NCBI GenBank assembly: GCA_036227345.1
Contig: CP109468.1
Span: 4,650,001 to 4,714,000 of the forward strand
Direction: 5' to 3'
From: Streptomyces sp. NBC_01463
GTDB taxonomy: Bacteria; Actinomycetota; Actinomycetes; Streptomycetales; Streptomycetaceae
DNA length: 64,000 bases
Shown here: positions 1 through 9,651 of the stretch, one piece after another
Position numbering within the stretch: position 1 is the first letter of the stretch
How the letters are laid out: each line of letters starts with the position of its first letter
Made by a program: the position numbers and the translations under genes
Notes under the pieces: generated by a model
Database searches by the model: none
What the model saw: the letters and a program-made list of their open reading frames with translations, nothing else
Told to the model about the DNA's origin: nothing

Positions 1-880
1 GCGCCTGGGCGAGCATCCGGGCCACGGTCGTCAGCACCGACCGCTCGTCCGGCGAGAACGACACCGGGTGCCGGAACCCCGCCATCCAGGTGCCCATCGT
101 GCGCCCCGCCACGATCAGCGGCAGAAAGGCCCAGGAGCGTCGCCCGAACCGCCGGGCCAGCGGCCAGGTGGCCGGGTAGCGGTCCCGGTACTCCTCCGGT
201 GACGGCAGATAGATCGCCCGCCCGGTCCTGACCACCTCGGCGGCCGGGTAGTCGGTCTCCAGCGGCATGTCCGTGAAGGGGCCCTCGTCGCCCGTGGTGT
301 GCCCGTGGTGCCCGACGATGGTCAGCCGCTCGCCGTCGACCCCGAAGACCGCGAGACCCTCGGGCGAGAAGCCGGGCATGGACAGCGAGTACGCGACCCG
401 CAGCACCTCGGCCGTCGACCGGGCCTCGGCCAGCGCCCGCCCCGCGTCCAGCAGGAACGCCTCGCGGGACCGCCGCCAGTCCCCGGTGATCGGGGTGTGC
501 GCCCCGGTGGTGCCGGGCTGCGGTTCGGCGACCTCCTGGAGGGTGCCGACCAGCACGTAGTCCGTCTCGTTGCCCGCCTCCGGCGGAAGGGGCTTGGAAC
601 GGCTCCGTACGGTACGCAGTACCCGGCCGTGCTCGTCCACGATCCGCACCCGGGCCTCGGCGAGCGTGCCCTCGGCGACCGCGAGGTTCACCACTCCGTA
701 GATCTCGTTCCAGTCGACGGGATGGAAGCGCGAGCGCACCTCGGACTCGCGGAAGACGCCGTGCTCGGCGGGCAGCTCCAGCAGCCGGGCCGCTTCCGCG
801 TCGAGCGTGACCGTCCCGGCTCCGTTGTCCCAGCGCCAAAGACCGGTCGCGGTCGCGGCCAGGACATCCTCGGTGCGCAT
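1..880 (-). CDS. SpoIIE-type (PP2C) phosphatase, N-terminal part, cut by window edge
   Basis: The minus strand is open from an ATG at 880 to the window edge, giving 293 residues without a stop. Residues about 5-115 look like a PAS sensor (starts MRTEDVLAATATGLWRWDNG), and residues about 150-293 like a GAF domain. This PAS-GAF order normally precedes a C-terminal PPM/SpoIIE serine phosphatase in Streptomyces proteins that act on anti-anti-sigma factors. The catalytic domain itself would lie outside the window, so the phosphatase call is inferred from architecture. The gene diverges from aspS across 164 bp. A second protein of the same architecture lies at 49320-51041. Confidence 0.75.
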   Translation of the reverse strand, partial: MRTEDVLAATATGLWRWDNGAGTVTLDAEAARLLELPAEHGVFRESEVRSRFHPVDWNEIYGVVNLAVAEGTLAEARVRIVDEHGRVLRTVRSRSKPLPPEAGNETDYVLVGTLQEVAEPQPGTTGAHTPITGDWRRSREAFLLDAGRALAEARSTAEVLRVAYSLSMPGFSPEGLAVFGVDGERLTIVGHHGHTTGDEGPFTDMPLETDYPAAEVVRTGRAIYLPSPEEYRDRYPATWPLARRFGRRSWAFLPLIVAGRTMGTWMAGFRHPVSFSPDERSVLTTVARMLAQA

Positions 881-1044
881 TGCCCCACTTTAGGAAGATG
901 TAGCACTCAAACGCCACCGAGGGCCGTGTTCCCGCCCCCCGCCGACGATCTTGCTCCGGACAATGGCAATGAAACGGCCCGGTCGCGGGCGGTAGCCTGG
1001 GGAGGCTGAATCCGCCCCCAACCGCGAAGACTGGATGAACGACG

Positions 1045-2829
1045 ATGCATCGGTACAGGTCCCACACCTGCGGCGAGCTCCGCGCCTCTGACGTCGGCAC
1101 CGACGTCCGGCTGAGCGGCTGGCTGCACAATCGCCGAGACCTGGGTGGCATCCTCTTCATCGATCTGCGCGACCACTACGGTCTGGTGCAGCTCGTCGCC
1201 CGCCCCGGCACCCCGGGCAACGACGCGCTGGCGAAGCTCACCAAGGAGACCGTCGTACGGATCGACGGCAAGGTCTCCGCCCGCGGCGCCGACAACGTCA
1301 ACCCGGAGCTCCCGACCGGCGAGATCGAGATCGAGGTCACCGCGGTGGAGGTGCTGGGCGAGGCCGCCCCGCTGCCCTTCACGATCAACGCCGAGGACGG
1401 CGTCAACGAGGAGCGGCGCCTGGAGTACCGCTTCCTCGACCTGCGCCGCGAGCGCATGCACCGCAACATCATGCTGCGCTCGGCCGTCATCGCCTCGATC
1501 CGCGCCAAGATGGTCGCCCTCGGCTTCAACGAGATGGCGACGCCGATCCTCACCGCGACCTCCCCCGAGGGCGCCCGTGACTTCGTCGTCCCGTCCCGGC
1601 TGAACCCGGGCAAGTTCTACGCGCTGCCGCAGGCCCCGCAGCAGTTCAAGCAGCTGCTGATGATCTCCGGCTTCGACCGCTACTTCCAGATCGCGCCCTG
1701 CTTCCGCGACGAGGACGCCCGCGCCGACCGTTCGCCGGGCGAGTTCTACCAGCTCGACGTCGAGATGTCCTTCGTCGAGCAGGAGGACGTCTTCCGCCCG
1801 ATCGAGAAGCTGATGACCGAGCTCTTCGAGGAGTTCGGCAACGGCCGCCACGTCACCTCGCCGTTCCCGCGCATCCCGTTCCGCGAGTCGATGCTGAAGT
1901 ACGGCAACGACAAGCCCGACCTGCGCGCCAAGCTGGAGCTCGTCGACATCTCCGACGTCTTCGCGGACTCGGAGTTCAAGGCCTTCGCCGGCAAGCACGT
2001 CCGCGCCCTCCCGGTGCCGGACACCGCGGGCCAGTCCCGGAAGTTCTTCGACGGCCTCGGCGACTACGCCGTCGAGCACGGCGCCAAGGGCCTGGCCTGG
2101 GTGCGCGTCGGCGAGGACGGCAAGCTGGCCGGTCCGATCGCCAAGTTCCTCACCGAGACCGACGTCAAGACGCTCACCGAGCGCCTCTCCCTCGTCCCGG
2201 GCCACGCCGTGTTCTTCGGCGCCGGCGAGTTCGACGAGGTCTCCAAGATCATGTCCGTCGTCCGCGTCGAGGCCGCCAAGCGCGCCGGCCACTTCGAGGA
2301 GGGCGTCTTCCGGTTCTGCTGGATCGTCGACTTCCCGATGTACGAGAAGGACGAGGACACCGGCAAGATCGACTTCTCGCACAACCCCTTCTCGATGCCC
2401 CAGGGCGGCCTGAAGGACCTTGAGGAGAAGGACCCGCTCGACATCCTCGCCTGGCAGTACGACATCGTCTGCAACGGCATCGAGCTGTCCTCCGGCGCCA
2501 TCCGTAACCACGAGCCCGAGCTGATGCTCAAGGCCTTCGAGATCGCCGGCTACGACCGTGAGACCGTCGAGCACGAGTTCGCGGGCATGCTCCGCGCCTT
2601 CCGCCTCGGCGCCCCGCCGCACGGCGGCATCGCCCCCGGCGTCGACCGCATCGTGATGCTGCTGGCCGACGAGCCCAACATCCGCGAGACGATCGCCTTC
2701 CCGCTGAACGGCAACGCCCAGGACCTGATGATGGGCGCGCCCACGGTGCTGGACGAGACCCGCCTGCGCGAGCTGAACATCCAGCTCCGCAAGCCGGTCG
2801 CGGCCGCCAAGGACGCCACCGAGAAGTAG
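1045..2829 (+). CDS. aspS: aspartyl-tRNA synthetase
   Basis: Class II aminoacyl-tRNA synthetase of 594 residues, the usual bacterial AspRS length; it charges tRNA-Asp with aspartate in the cytoplasm. The N-terminal OB anticodon-binding domain (about 1-105) contains [14 protein letters not shown]. Motif 2 ([10 protein letters not shown]) is near residue 218 and motif 3 ([13 protein letters not shown]) near 527, with the bacterial GAD insertion between. Leu33 in the RRDLGG loop matches discriminating AspRS rather than the His of non-discriminating enzymes, but specificity cannot be settled from this. The start ATG has only a weak ribosome-binding site. A candidate -10 (TAGCCT) lies near 992. 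A parS site and terminator follow the stop. Confidence 0.97.
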   Translation: MHRYRSHTCGELRASDVGTDVRLSGWLHNRRDLGGILFIDLRDHYGLVQLVARPGTPGNDALAKLTKETVVRIDGKVSARGADNVNPELPTGEIEIEVTAVEVLGEAAPLPFTINAEDGVNEERRLEYRFLDLRRERMHRNIMLRSAVIASIRAKMVALGFNEMATPILTATSPEGARDFVVPSRLNPGKFYALPQAPQQFKQLLMISGFDRYFQIAPCFRDEDARADRSPGEFYQLDVEMSFVEQEDVFRPIEKLMTELFEEFGNGRHVTSPFPRIPFRESMLKYGNDKPDLRAKLELVDISDVFADSEFKAFAGKHVRALPVPDTAGQSRKFFDGLGDYAVEHGAKGLAWVRVGEDGKLAGPIAKFLTETDVKTLTERLSLVPGHAVFFGAGEFDEVSKIMSVVRVEAAKRAGHFEEGVFRFCWIVDFPMYEKDEDTGKIDFSHNPFSMPQGGLKDLEEKDPLDILAWQYDIVCNGIELSSGAIRNHEPELMLKAFEIAGYDRETVEHEFAGMLRAFRLGAPPHGGIAPGVDRIVMLLADEPNIRETIAFPLNGNAQDLMMGAPTVLDETRLRELNIQLRKPVAAAKDATEK

Positions 2830-2859
2830 CCCGCGCAAGCTCCGGGGGGGTGCCCCCGG

Positions 2860-2873
2860 GTTTCACGTGAAAC
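2860..2873. promoter_or_regulatory. parS, ParB-binding site
   Basis: The 14-bp perfect palindrome GTTTCACGTGAAAC starts 30 bp behind the aspS stop codon. It is identical to the Streptomyces parS consensus bound by ParB for chromosome segregation. Its right end overlaps the first three bases of the aspS terminator stem, so ParB occupancy and termination share DNA. The function call rests on exact identity to a known motif; occupancy is not visible from sequence. Confidence 0.9.
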
Positions 2874-2901
2874 AGCCCCCGGCCATCGGCCGGGGGCTGT
2901 T
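2871..2901 (+). terminator. aspS terminator hairpin
   Basis: Perfect 14-bp stem AACAGCCCCCGGCC / GGCCGGGGGCTGTT with a 3-nt loop, 41 bp behind aspS. There is no U-run, as is usual for Streptomyces terminators. Confidence 0.8.
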
Positions 2902-3119
2902 CCGCGTCCGTTCGGCGGTGAGCACGGCGCTCCCGAACGCATGGCTGTGTGCATACAAGTACACGAATCACCCGAACGGTGAGACCCGGATGGCCCCGGC
3001 GCCGGATTGGCGGAGTCCGGCTGCGGCAAAGACTGCCTGGGCCGACATCGGCACAGCGGACTCCGGACCAGGTCCGCCGGAGCCCCGTGGCTTCGTCACC
3101 GACCGCTGAGGAGCCCTCC

Positions 3120-3950
3120 GTGCCCCTGCCCCGCCCGCGCGTCCCGCTGCGCCTCCCGTACGTCGTCTGCGCCGCCCTCCTGCTGCTGCTGGCCGGGTAC
3201 GGCTCGGGGACCCTTGCCGGGTGGGACGGGGGCCGTGCCACCACGAAGGGCGCGGGCGCCACCGGCGTGCCCGGACCGCCCGGGGCAGCCGGAGCAGCCG
3301 GAGCACCCGGCGCACCCGCAGGGCCCCGGGCCTCCGTCGTACCGCCCGCCCCGCCGCAGGAGATCCCCGGGCTCGGGCCGCGGACACGGGCGCAGATCCC
3401 GGCCGGGGCCCATCAGGCGTTCGTCGTCACCGGGGAGTCCCCGGACTCCAACCGCTCCACGGCCGTGCTCTACACCCGGGACGACCCGGCCGTGGGCTGG
3501 CGGCCCGCCCTGGCGCCCTGGCCCGCCCACAACGCGCTGAACGGCTGGACGGCCGAGCACTGGGAGGGCGATCTGCGCTCACCCGTCGGCGTCTTCACCC
3601 TGACCGCGGCAGGCGGCCGCCTCGACCCGCCGGACACGGCCTTCCCGTACGACCTGAGCCCGGACTTCAAGGTGGAGGGCGAGGGCTTCCACGGGGAGCC
3701 GCTGGAGGGCTCGTTCGACTACGTCATCGCCATCGACTACAACCGCCTCCCCGGCACCTCGCCCCTGGACCACACCCGGCCCCTGGGCGACGAACGCGGC
3801 GGCGGCATCTGGATCCACGTCGACCACGGCGGCCCCACCCAGGGCTGCGTCTCGGTCACCGAGGACCGGATGGAGGAACTCCTGGGCGTGCTCGACCCGG
3901 CGAAGGAGCCCGTCATCGTGATGGGGGACGCGGCGTCGCTGAGCCGCTGA
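3120..3950 (+). CDS. L,D-transpeptidase (YkuD)-like exported protein with collagen-like linker
   Basis: The chosen GTG at 3120 follows GAGGAG and opens directly into a hydrophobic segment (residues about 12-27), so the product (276 residues) is probably exported or membrane-anchored. Residues 49-69 form a Gly-X-Y collagen-like stretch (GVPGPPGAAGAAGAPGAP). The C-terminal half carries the YkuD signature: His233, His236 and Cys243 in WIHVDHGGPTQGCVSV. This fits an L,D-transpeptidase fold that crosslinks or edits peptidoglycan from outside. The motif has TQGC rather than the common S-H-G-C, so it may be a divergent member. It converges on metG across a giant inverted repeat. The enzyme class is likely; the exact substrate is unknown. 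Confidence 0.8.
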   Translation: MPLPRPRVPLRLPYVVCAALLLLLAGYGSGTLAGWDGGRATTKGAGATGVPGPPGAAGAAGAPGAPAGPRASVVPPAPPQEIPGLGPRTRAQIPAGAHQAFVVTGESPDSNRSTAVLYTRDDPAVGWRPALAPWPAHNALNGWTAEHWEGDLRSPVGVFTLTAAGGRLDPPDTAFPYDLSPDFKVEGEGFHGEPLEGSFDYVIAIDYNRLPGTSPLDHTRPLGDERGGGIWIHVDHGGPTQGCVSVTEDRMEELLGVLDPAKEPVIVMGDAASLSR

Positions 3951-4511
3951 GGCCCCTTTGGGGCCGGGTCCTTGTTGTGGGGTGCCGCCGGTCCGGGTGC
4001 GGGTCTTTGTCCTCAAGCGCCGGACGGGCCGGCTTTGTGCGGGTGCCCCGCGGGGCGGCGCCGTTGCCCGGTGGGTGGGGGTGGGGCCCCTCCGGGGCGT
4101 CTCCTCAGAAACTGGCGTGGCAACGCACTCCGTTGCCGGGGCCGGGTAGTACGCCATTTTCCTGCGGGGACGCCCCTGCACGGCCCCACCCGACGCCGGC
4201 GTGCGCCCGCACCCCCGGTGGCACCACCGGTGGAAGAACCGGGGGTGCGGGCGCACGACGGGCTCGGGTTCGGGGGCGTGCAGGGGAGTCCCCGCAGGAC
4301 GACGAACACATACCGGGGTTTCGCTGCGTGGGACTGGAAACGTTCGTCGTTCGAGGAGACGCCCTGGAGGGACCCCGGACCCCCACCCACTGGCGCGGGC
4401 GCACCCCGCGGGGCTCGGCGCCCCCACCAAGCCCGTCCGGCGCTTGAGGACAGAGACCCCAGCCCCGGGCCGGGGGCAAGCAACAACCGAGGACCCGGCC
4501 CCGCAAGGGGC
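3951..4511. repeat. ~560-bp nested inverted repeat filling a convergent intergenic gap
   Basis: The whole gap between the L,D-transpeptidase and metG stops is one imperfect nested palindrome. Matched arms, from outside in: GGCCCC...GGGGCCGGGTCC (3955-3972) with GGACCCGGCCCC...GGGGCC (4490-4512); GTCCTCAAGCGCCGGACGGGC (4009-4029) with its complement (4431-4451); GGGCGTCTCCTC (4095-4106) with 4353-4364; CCTGCGGGGACGCCCCTGCACG-type arms (4161-4182, 4277-4298; one mismatch); and a perfect 19-bp pair (4201-4219, 4238-4256). The GTCCTCAAGCGCCGG unit recurs at 32.3-32.4 kb. No reading frame with typical codon bias runs across it. It may be a terminator built by insertion of palindromic elements into each other. 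Confidence 0.85.
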
Positions 4512-6113
4512 CTACGGCTTCTCCTCCAGGCGTGGGAACAGCACCGCGCCCTTCGTCACCGTCGCACCCGCCGGCAGCAGGCCCCAGGTGCCCGCGTCCT
4601 GCACGTGCTGGCCGGCCAGCGCGCCCAGGGACTCCTCGGCGCCCAGCGACTCCCACAGCTTCTGGGAGGTGTCCGGCATGACGGCGTTCAGCAGGACCGC
4701 GACACCGCGCAGCGCCTCGGCGGCCGTGTAGAGGATCGTCGCGAGGCGGGCCTGGCCCTCGTCGGACGTGTCCTTGGCGACCTTCCACGGCTCCTGCTCC
4801 GTGATGTAGCCGTTGACCTGCTTCACGAAGTCGAAGACCGCCAGGATGCCGCCCTGGAAGTCCAGCTCCTCGCCGATCTTCAGATCGGCCGTGGCGACCG
4901 CCTTGGCCAGGCCCTCCTGGACCGCCTGCTCGGCCTCGCCCGCGGCGGTGGCCGCCGGCAGCGCGCCGCCGAAGTACTTGCCGACCATGGCCGCGAGACG
5001 CGAGGCCAGGTTGCCGTAGTCGTTGGCGAGTTCGGAGGTGTAGCGGGCGGTGAAGTCCTCCCAGGAGAACGAGCCGTCGCTGCCGTAGGCGATGGCCCGC
5101 AGGAAGTACCAGCGGTAGGCGTCCACGCCGAAGTGCGAGGTCAGGTCCTGAGGCTTGATGCCCGTCAGGTTCGACTTCGACATCTTCTCGCCGCCGACCA
5201 TCAGCCAGCCGTTGGCGACGACCTTGCCGGGCAGCGGCAGCCCCTGCGCCATCAGCATCGCCGGCCAGATGACCGAGTGGAAGCGCAGGATGTCCTTGCC
5301 GATCAGGTGCACGTTCGCCGGGAACGTACCGTCGAACTTCTCCTGGTTGGCGCCGTAGCCGACCGCCGTCGCGTAGTTGAGCAGCGCGTCGATCCACACG
5401 TAGATGACGTGCTTGTCGTCCCACGGGACCGGGACGCCCCAGTCGAACGTCGAGCGGGAGATCGACAGGTCCTGGAGGCCCTGCTTGACGAAGTTCACGA
5501 TCTCGTTGCGCGCGGACTCCGGCTGGATGAAGCCGGGGTTGGCCGCGTAGAACTCCAGCAGCTTCGGACCGTACTCGCTGAGCTTGAAGAAGTAGTTCTC
5601 CTCCTTGAGGATCTCCACCGGCTTCTTGTGGATCGGGCACAGCTTGACGCCGGCCTCGTCCTCGATGAGATCGCCGGGGAGCTTGTACTCCTCGCAGCCC
5701 ACGCAGTACGGGCCCTCGTACCCGCCCTTGTAGATCTCGCCCTTGTCGTACAGGTCCTGCACGAACTCCTGCACCCGGTCGGTGTGCCGCTTCTCCGTCG
5801 TACGGATGAAGTCGTCGTTCGCGATGTTGAGGTGCTCCCAGAGGGGCTTCCAGGCCTCCTCGACGAGCTTGTCGCACCACGCCTGGGGCGTGACGTCGTT
5901 TGCCTCGGCCGTGCGCATGATCTTCTGACCGTGCTCGTCCGTGCCGGTGAGGTACCACACCTTCTCGCCGCGCTGGCGGTGCCAGCGGGTGAGCACGTCG
6001 CCTGCGACGGTCGTGTAGGCGTGGCCCAGGTGAGGAGCGTCGTTGACGTAGTAAATGGGGGTCGAGACGTAGAACGCCGTCGCCGCCTGCTTCTCGGATC
6101 CAGTGGCCGCCAT
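4512..6113 (-). CDS. metG: methionyl-tRNA synthetase
   Basis: Class I synthetase of 533 residues that charges tRNA-Met for initiation and elongation. The HIGH-type motif is HLGH at residues 28-31 and the KMSKS loop is at 310-314 (GGEKMSKSNLTG). A cysteine-containing zinc-knuckle insertion (CVGCEEYK ... CPIHKK) lies near residues 136-165. The length and the C-terminal anticodon domain without an extra EMAP domain fit the actinobacterial short form. The ATG at 6113 is preceded by an AGGA. The gene converges on the L,D-transpeptidase and diverges from the response regulator. Confidence 0.97.
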   Translation of the reverse strand: MAATGSEKQAATAFYVSTPIYYVNDAPHLGHAYTTVAGDVLTRWHRQRGEKVWYLTGTDEHGQKIMRTAEANDVTPQAWCDKLVEEAWKPLWEHLNIANDDFIRTTEKRHTDRVQEFVQDLYDKGEIYKGGYEGPYCVGCEEYKLPGDLIEDEAGVKLCPIHKKPVEILKEENYFFKLSEYGPKLLEFYAANPGFIQPESARNEIVNFVKQGLQDLSISRSTFDWGVPVPWDDKHVIYVWIDALLNYATAVGYGANQEKFDGTFPANVHLIGKDILRFHSVIWPAMLMAQGLPLPGKVVANGWLMVGGEKMSKSNLTGIKPQDLTSHFGVDAYRWYFLRAIAYGSDGSFSWEDFTARYTSELANDYGNLASRLAAMVGKYFGGALPAATAAGEAEQAVQEGLAKAVATADLKIGEELDFQGGILAVFDFVKQVNGYITEQEPWKVAKDTSDEGQARLATILYTAAEALRGVAVLLNAVMPDTSQKLWESLGAEESLGALAGQHVQDAGTWGLLPAGATVTKGAVLFPRLEEKP

Positions 6114-6260
6114 GGTCGAAATCCTAACGGTCCGGGGGAGATCCCCTCACACCGATAAACCCGGCACCGGAACGGAGAGCTTTGCGAAACATCCCTTCCC
6201 GTAGCAAAGACGCATCCTGGGAGGGAGTGGACACGCATGCACGAGGCAGGGGACATCACG

Positions 6261-6914
6261 ATGCGGGTACTGGTCGCCGAGGACGAGGAGATCCTGGCGG
6301 AGCTGGTCGCCACCGGGCTGCGGCGGGCCGGGTTCGCCGTCGACACGGTGTACAGCGGTGATGCCGCCCAGGCCTACCTGGGGCTGCACGACTACGACGT
6401 CGTCGTCCTGGACCGCGATCTGCCCCGGGTGCACGGCGACGACGTGGCCCGCGGACTGGTCGCCGCCGGCTCCCGGACCAGGATCCTGATGCTGACGGCC
6501 GCCGGGACCATGGAGGACCGCGTCTCCGGGCTCGACCTGGGCGCCGACGACTACCTGGGCAAGCCGTTCGAGTTCCCCGAGCTGGTGTCCCGGGTCCGCG
6601 CCCTGCGGCGGCGCAGCGCCCGCCCCGTGCCGCCGCAGCTGGTGCGGCACGGCATCCGGCTCGACACCGTGCGCCGCACCGCGACCCGGGACGGCCGGGA
6701 GCTGGACCTCTCGCCCAAGGAGTTCACCGTGCTCCAGCTGCTGCTGGAGGCCGACGGCGGAACGGTCAGCGCGGAGGAGCTCCTGGAGCGGGCCTGGGAC
6801 GCCAACGCCGACCCCTTCACGGGCGCCGTCCGCGTCTGCATGAGCAAGCTGCGCGGCAAGCTCGGCGAACCGGCCCTGATCCGCACCGTGCAGGGCGTGG
6901 GGTACGCCCTGTGA
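6261..6914 (+). CDS. OmpR/PhoB-family response regulator
   Basis: Two-domain response regulator. The receiver has the acidic pair EDEE at the start, the phospho-acceptor Asp51 (VVVLDRDLPR) and Lys near 100 (GKPFEF). The C-terminal winged helix ends QGVGYAL, typical of OmpR/PhoB. I place the start at ATG 6261 because the domain begins there (MRVLVAEDEE) and GCAGGGG lies at a good distance; an upstream ATG at 6237 with GGAGG would add eight residues. It overlaps the kinase gene by 4 bp, so the pair is co-translated. An interrupted CTTTGC ... GCAAAG dyad lies upstream (6178-6209) and could be an operator. The signal sensed is unknown. Confidence 0.93.
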   Translation: MRVLVAEDEEILAELVATGLRRAGFAVDTVYSGDAAQAYLGLHDYDVVVLDRDLPRVHGDDVARGLVAAGSRTRILMLTAAGTMEDRVSGLDLGADDYLGKPFEFPELVSRVRALRRRSARPVPPQLVRHGIRLDTVRRTATRDGRELDLSPKEFTVLQLLLEADGGTVSAEELLERAWDANADPFTGAVRVCMSKLRGKLGEPALIRTVQGVGYAL

Positions 6915-8107
6915 GGCGACCGGCCCGGGTGCCGCACGCCACGATCAGGACCCGGATCGCCCTCGTGTACGGCGGGGTGTTCCTGGTCCTCGGGACCGCG
7001 CTCCTCGCCACGGTCAACCTCGCCTCCCGCGCAGGTACGGACTCGCAGGCCCGCGCCATCGCCCGTACCGCCGCGGTCGTCCAGCCCGGCTACGCGGTCA
7101 ACGGCCCCCTCGTCACCCGGCGCAGCCTCGGGCCGCCGACCGTCTACGACCTCACCGACCACGTCAGCGACGCGGCCGGGGACCAGTTGCTCTACTGGTC
7201 CGCGGCCGCCCTGCTGGTGATGACGGCGTGCGCGGTGGGCGTCGGGTGGTGGACGGCCGGGCGGGTGCTGCGCCCCGTCCACGCCATGACCGCGAAGGCG
7301 CGCCGGCTCTCCGAGCACACGCTGCACGAGCGGATCGCCTCCCACGGCCCCGACGACGAGCTCAAGGAGCTGGGCGACACCCTGGACGCGCTGCTGGCCC
7401 GGCTGGAGAAGGCGTTCGACAGCCAGCGCCGGTTCATCGCCAACGCCTCGCACGAGCTGCGGACCCCGCTGGCCACCCAGCGGGCGGCGATCCAGGTGGG
7501 GCTGGAGGACCCGACACCGGACGATCTCGTACGGACCCGGCAGACGCTGCTGGACAACAACCGGCGCAGCGAACGGCTCATCGAGGGGCTGCTGGTGCTG
7601 GCGCGCAGCGAGCGCGGGCTGGAGAGGAGCGAGCGGGAGACCGTGGAGCTGGACCGGGTGGTCGCGGAGGAGGCGGCCCGGCACCCGGGGGTGGCGGTCG
7701 ACGCCGGGCGCTGCGCGGTGCGCGGAAGCCGGCTGCTGCTGGCCCGGCTGATGGCCAACCTGCTGGCCAACGCGGTGACGTACAACGTCCCCGGCGGGAG
7801 TGTGCGGGTGTCCCTGGTACCGGCGGGGGACGGGGTGCTGCTGGAGGTGCGCAACACCGGTCCGGTGGTGGACGCGGCGGACATTCCCGGTCTGTTCGAG
7901 CCGTTCCGGCGCGGTGAGGGCAAGGACCGGATGGGGCCGGGCTCGGGGCTCGGCCTCTCGATCGTCCGCTCCATAGCGGTGGCGCACGGCGGTACGGTCA
8001 CGGCGGTGCCGGGCCCGGAGGGCGGGCTCGCCGTGACCGTACGCCTGCCGGCGGATCAGGCGCCGGCCGAGACCCAGGCGGGGAGCGCGGCGAGGACCTC
8101 GCGGTAG
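6911..8107 (+). CDS. sensor histidine kinase (HAMP-HisKA-HATPase)
   Basis: Membrane sensor kinase of 398 residues and partner of the preceding regulator; its GTG start overlaps that gene's TGA. Transmembrane helices lie at about residues 14-34 and 96-118, enclosing a short extracytoplasmic loop of about 60 residues. HAMP follows, then the H-box with phospho-accepting His181 ([10 protein letters not shown]), an N-box ([10 protein letters not shown]) and a G-box ([11 protein letters not shown]). The small sensor loop suggests a membrane or lipid-proximal signal rather than a folded ligand domain. The last 52 bp overlap the 3' end of the convergent vWA gene. Confidence 0.94.
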   Translation: MRRPARVPHATIRTRIALVYGGVFLVLGTALLATVNLASRAGTDSQARAIARTAAVVQPGYAVNGPLVTRRSLGPPTVYDLTDHVSDAAGDQLLYWSAAALLVMTACAVGVGWWTAGRVLRPVHAMTAKARRLSEHTLHERIASHGPDDELKELGDTLDALLARLEKAFDSQRRFIANASHELRTPLATQRAAIQVGLEDPTPDDLVRTRQTLLDNNRRSERLIEGLLVLARSERGLERSERETVELDRVVAEEAARHPGVAVDAGRCAVRGSRLLLARLMANLLANAVTYNVPGGSVRVSLVPAGDGVLLEVRNTGPVVDAADIPGLFEPFRRGEGKDRMGPGSGLGLSIVRSIAVAHGGTVTAVPGPEGGLAVTVRLPADQAPAETQAGSAARTSR

Positions 8108-9651
8108 AACGCGGCGTCCGGGACCTCGCGCGGGGCGGGTCCCGCGTGGAAGAAGCCGGCGTTCGGGGCGTCCAGCTTCCGCAGGAACTCGAAGCCCTTC
8201 GCGTCCGCGTCGCCGAACGCGACGAACTGGAAGAACAGCGGCAGCCGGGCCGCGTCCGCCAGCGCCTGGCGGGCGGCCTGCTTGACGTCCGGCGGGCCGT
8301 CCGTCTGGAAGACCACCAGCGCCGGGCCGGTCGCCCCGGACTTCTCGTAGTGCGCGACGACCTCTTCGACGGCCCGGTGGTAGTTCGTCCGGCCGAGGCG
8401 TCCGAGACCGGCGTTCAGCTGGTCGATCCGGCCCTCGTGCGCGTCCAGCTCCACCGTGCCGGTGCCGTCGATGTCGGTAGAGAAGAACACGACCTGGACG
8501 GTGGCGCTCTCGTCGAGGTGCGCGGCGAGCGCGAGCGTGCGGTCGCCCAGGTGCTGGGCGCTGCCGTCCTTGTAGAACGGCCGCATGGAGCCCGAGCGGT
8601 CGAGCACCAGGTAGACGGTGGCGCGCAGGCCGGTGAGTCCGTGCGCCTTCAGCCCGGCCTGGGCGGCCTTGTACGGCCCCACGAGCTCGGGCGCACGGGC
8701 CTTGACCTTGGCGAGGGTGAGCGCGGGCTTGCCGGCGGGGGCGGCGATGTCCGGGGCCGGGGTCGCGGCGACCGGCTCGGGCGCGGCGATGGGCTCGGCC
8801 ACGGGCTCGGCCACGGGTACGGCGACAGCAACGGCGACCGGCTCGGGCGCGGCGACAGCAATGGCGACCGGCTCGGGCGCGGCGACCGGCTCCGGCTCGG
8901 CCACGGCTGCGGCGATCGGAGCCGGGCCCGGTTCGGGTTCCGGTTCGGGCTCCGGGTCCATGTCGATGGTGATGGGCGCGGGGGTGGCCTCGTGCTCGAC
9001 GGCGGGGGCGGCCTCGGGCTCGACGACGGCGGGGGTGGCCTCGGGCTCGACGGCGGCGGGGGCCTCGGGCTCGACGGCGATCGGCTCGGCCACGGCGGCG
9101 GGGGCCGGGGTCTCGACCGGCGGCTCCACCGCCTCTACCGGCTTCACGGCCTCCGCAGGCTCCACCGGCTTCACGGCCTCCGCAGGCTCCACCGGCTTCG
9201 CGGGCTTCACGGCCTCCACCGGCTTCGCGGGCTTCACGGTCTCCACCGGCTTCACGGTCTCCACCGGCTTCGCGGGCTCCGCGGCCTTCGTCCGCGGGCC
9301 GGAGCCCTGTGACGGAACCGTGGGGGCGGACTTGGGAGCGGCCTCGGGGGCGGGCGCGGCCGCCTTGTCGAAGGCAGCGGCCACCAGGTCCGTCGCCAGA
9401 CCGCCGTCGTCCGTCGCGGTCCGGGACGCGGTGGTCCGGGATGCCGTGGCCGGGGCCGGGACCGACGCCTTGACGGCCGGGGCGGGTTCGGTCGCCGGCT
9501 CGGCCTGCGCAACCGGCTCGTCCACCGCCACCGACTCCGACTCCGTGGACAGGGTGCGCTCGCCCTGGGGCGGGACCGTGGCCGTCGTCGGCTCGTCCTG
9601 CTCCGTGCGGTCACGGCCGAACACCTTGCGCAGCAAGCTCCGAATGCCCAT
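8056..9651 (-). CDS. vWA-domain protein with long Pro/Ala/Glu/Val-rich region
   Basis: Protein of 531 residues in three parts. The first 15 residues ([15 protein letters not shown]) form a basic amphipathic helix that could touch the membrane. Residues about 60-320 are low complexity: tandem [20 protein letters not shown] units, then [10 protein letters not shown] and alternating PVA/EP runs. The C-terminal domain (about 330-531) is a von Willebrand A fold with the metal-site motif LVLDRSGSM (near 346-354) and a TDGPPD segment, closest in feel to cytoplasmic TerY/TerF-type vWA proteins. There is no signal peptide. The role is unknown; metal-dependent protein binding is the family expectation. 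The 3' end overlaps the kinase gene. Confidence 0.85.
   Translation of the reverse strand: MGIRSLLRKVFGRDRTEQDEPTTATVPPQGERTLSTESESVAVDEPVAQAEPATEPAPAVKASVPAPATASRTTASRTATDDGGLATDLVAAAFDKAAAPAPEAAPKSAPTVPSQGSGPRTKAAEPAKPVETVKPVETVKPAKPVEAVKPAKPVEPAEAVKPVEPAEAVKPVEAVEPPVETPAPAAVAEPIAVEPEAPAAVEPEATPAVVEPEAAPAVEHEATPAPITIDMDPEPEPEPEPGPAPIAAAVAEPEPVAAPEPVAIAVAAPEPVAVAVAVPVAEPVAEPIAAPEPVAATPAPDIAAPAGKPALTLAKVKARAPELVGPYKAAQAGLKAHGLTGLRATVYLVLDRSGSMRPFYKDGSAQHLGDRTLALAAHLDESATVQVVFFSTDIDGTGTVELDAHEGRIDQLNAGLGRLGRTNYHRAVEEVVAHYEKSGATGPALVVFQTDGPPDVKQAARQALADAARLPLFFQFVAFGDADAKGFEFLRKLDAPNAGFFHAGPAPREVPDAAFYREVLAALPAWVSAGA

Noticed and set aside
907..2838. A 643-codon open frame antisense to aspS
   Set aside because: Same cause: a shadow of aspS, with no domain or start signal.
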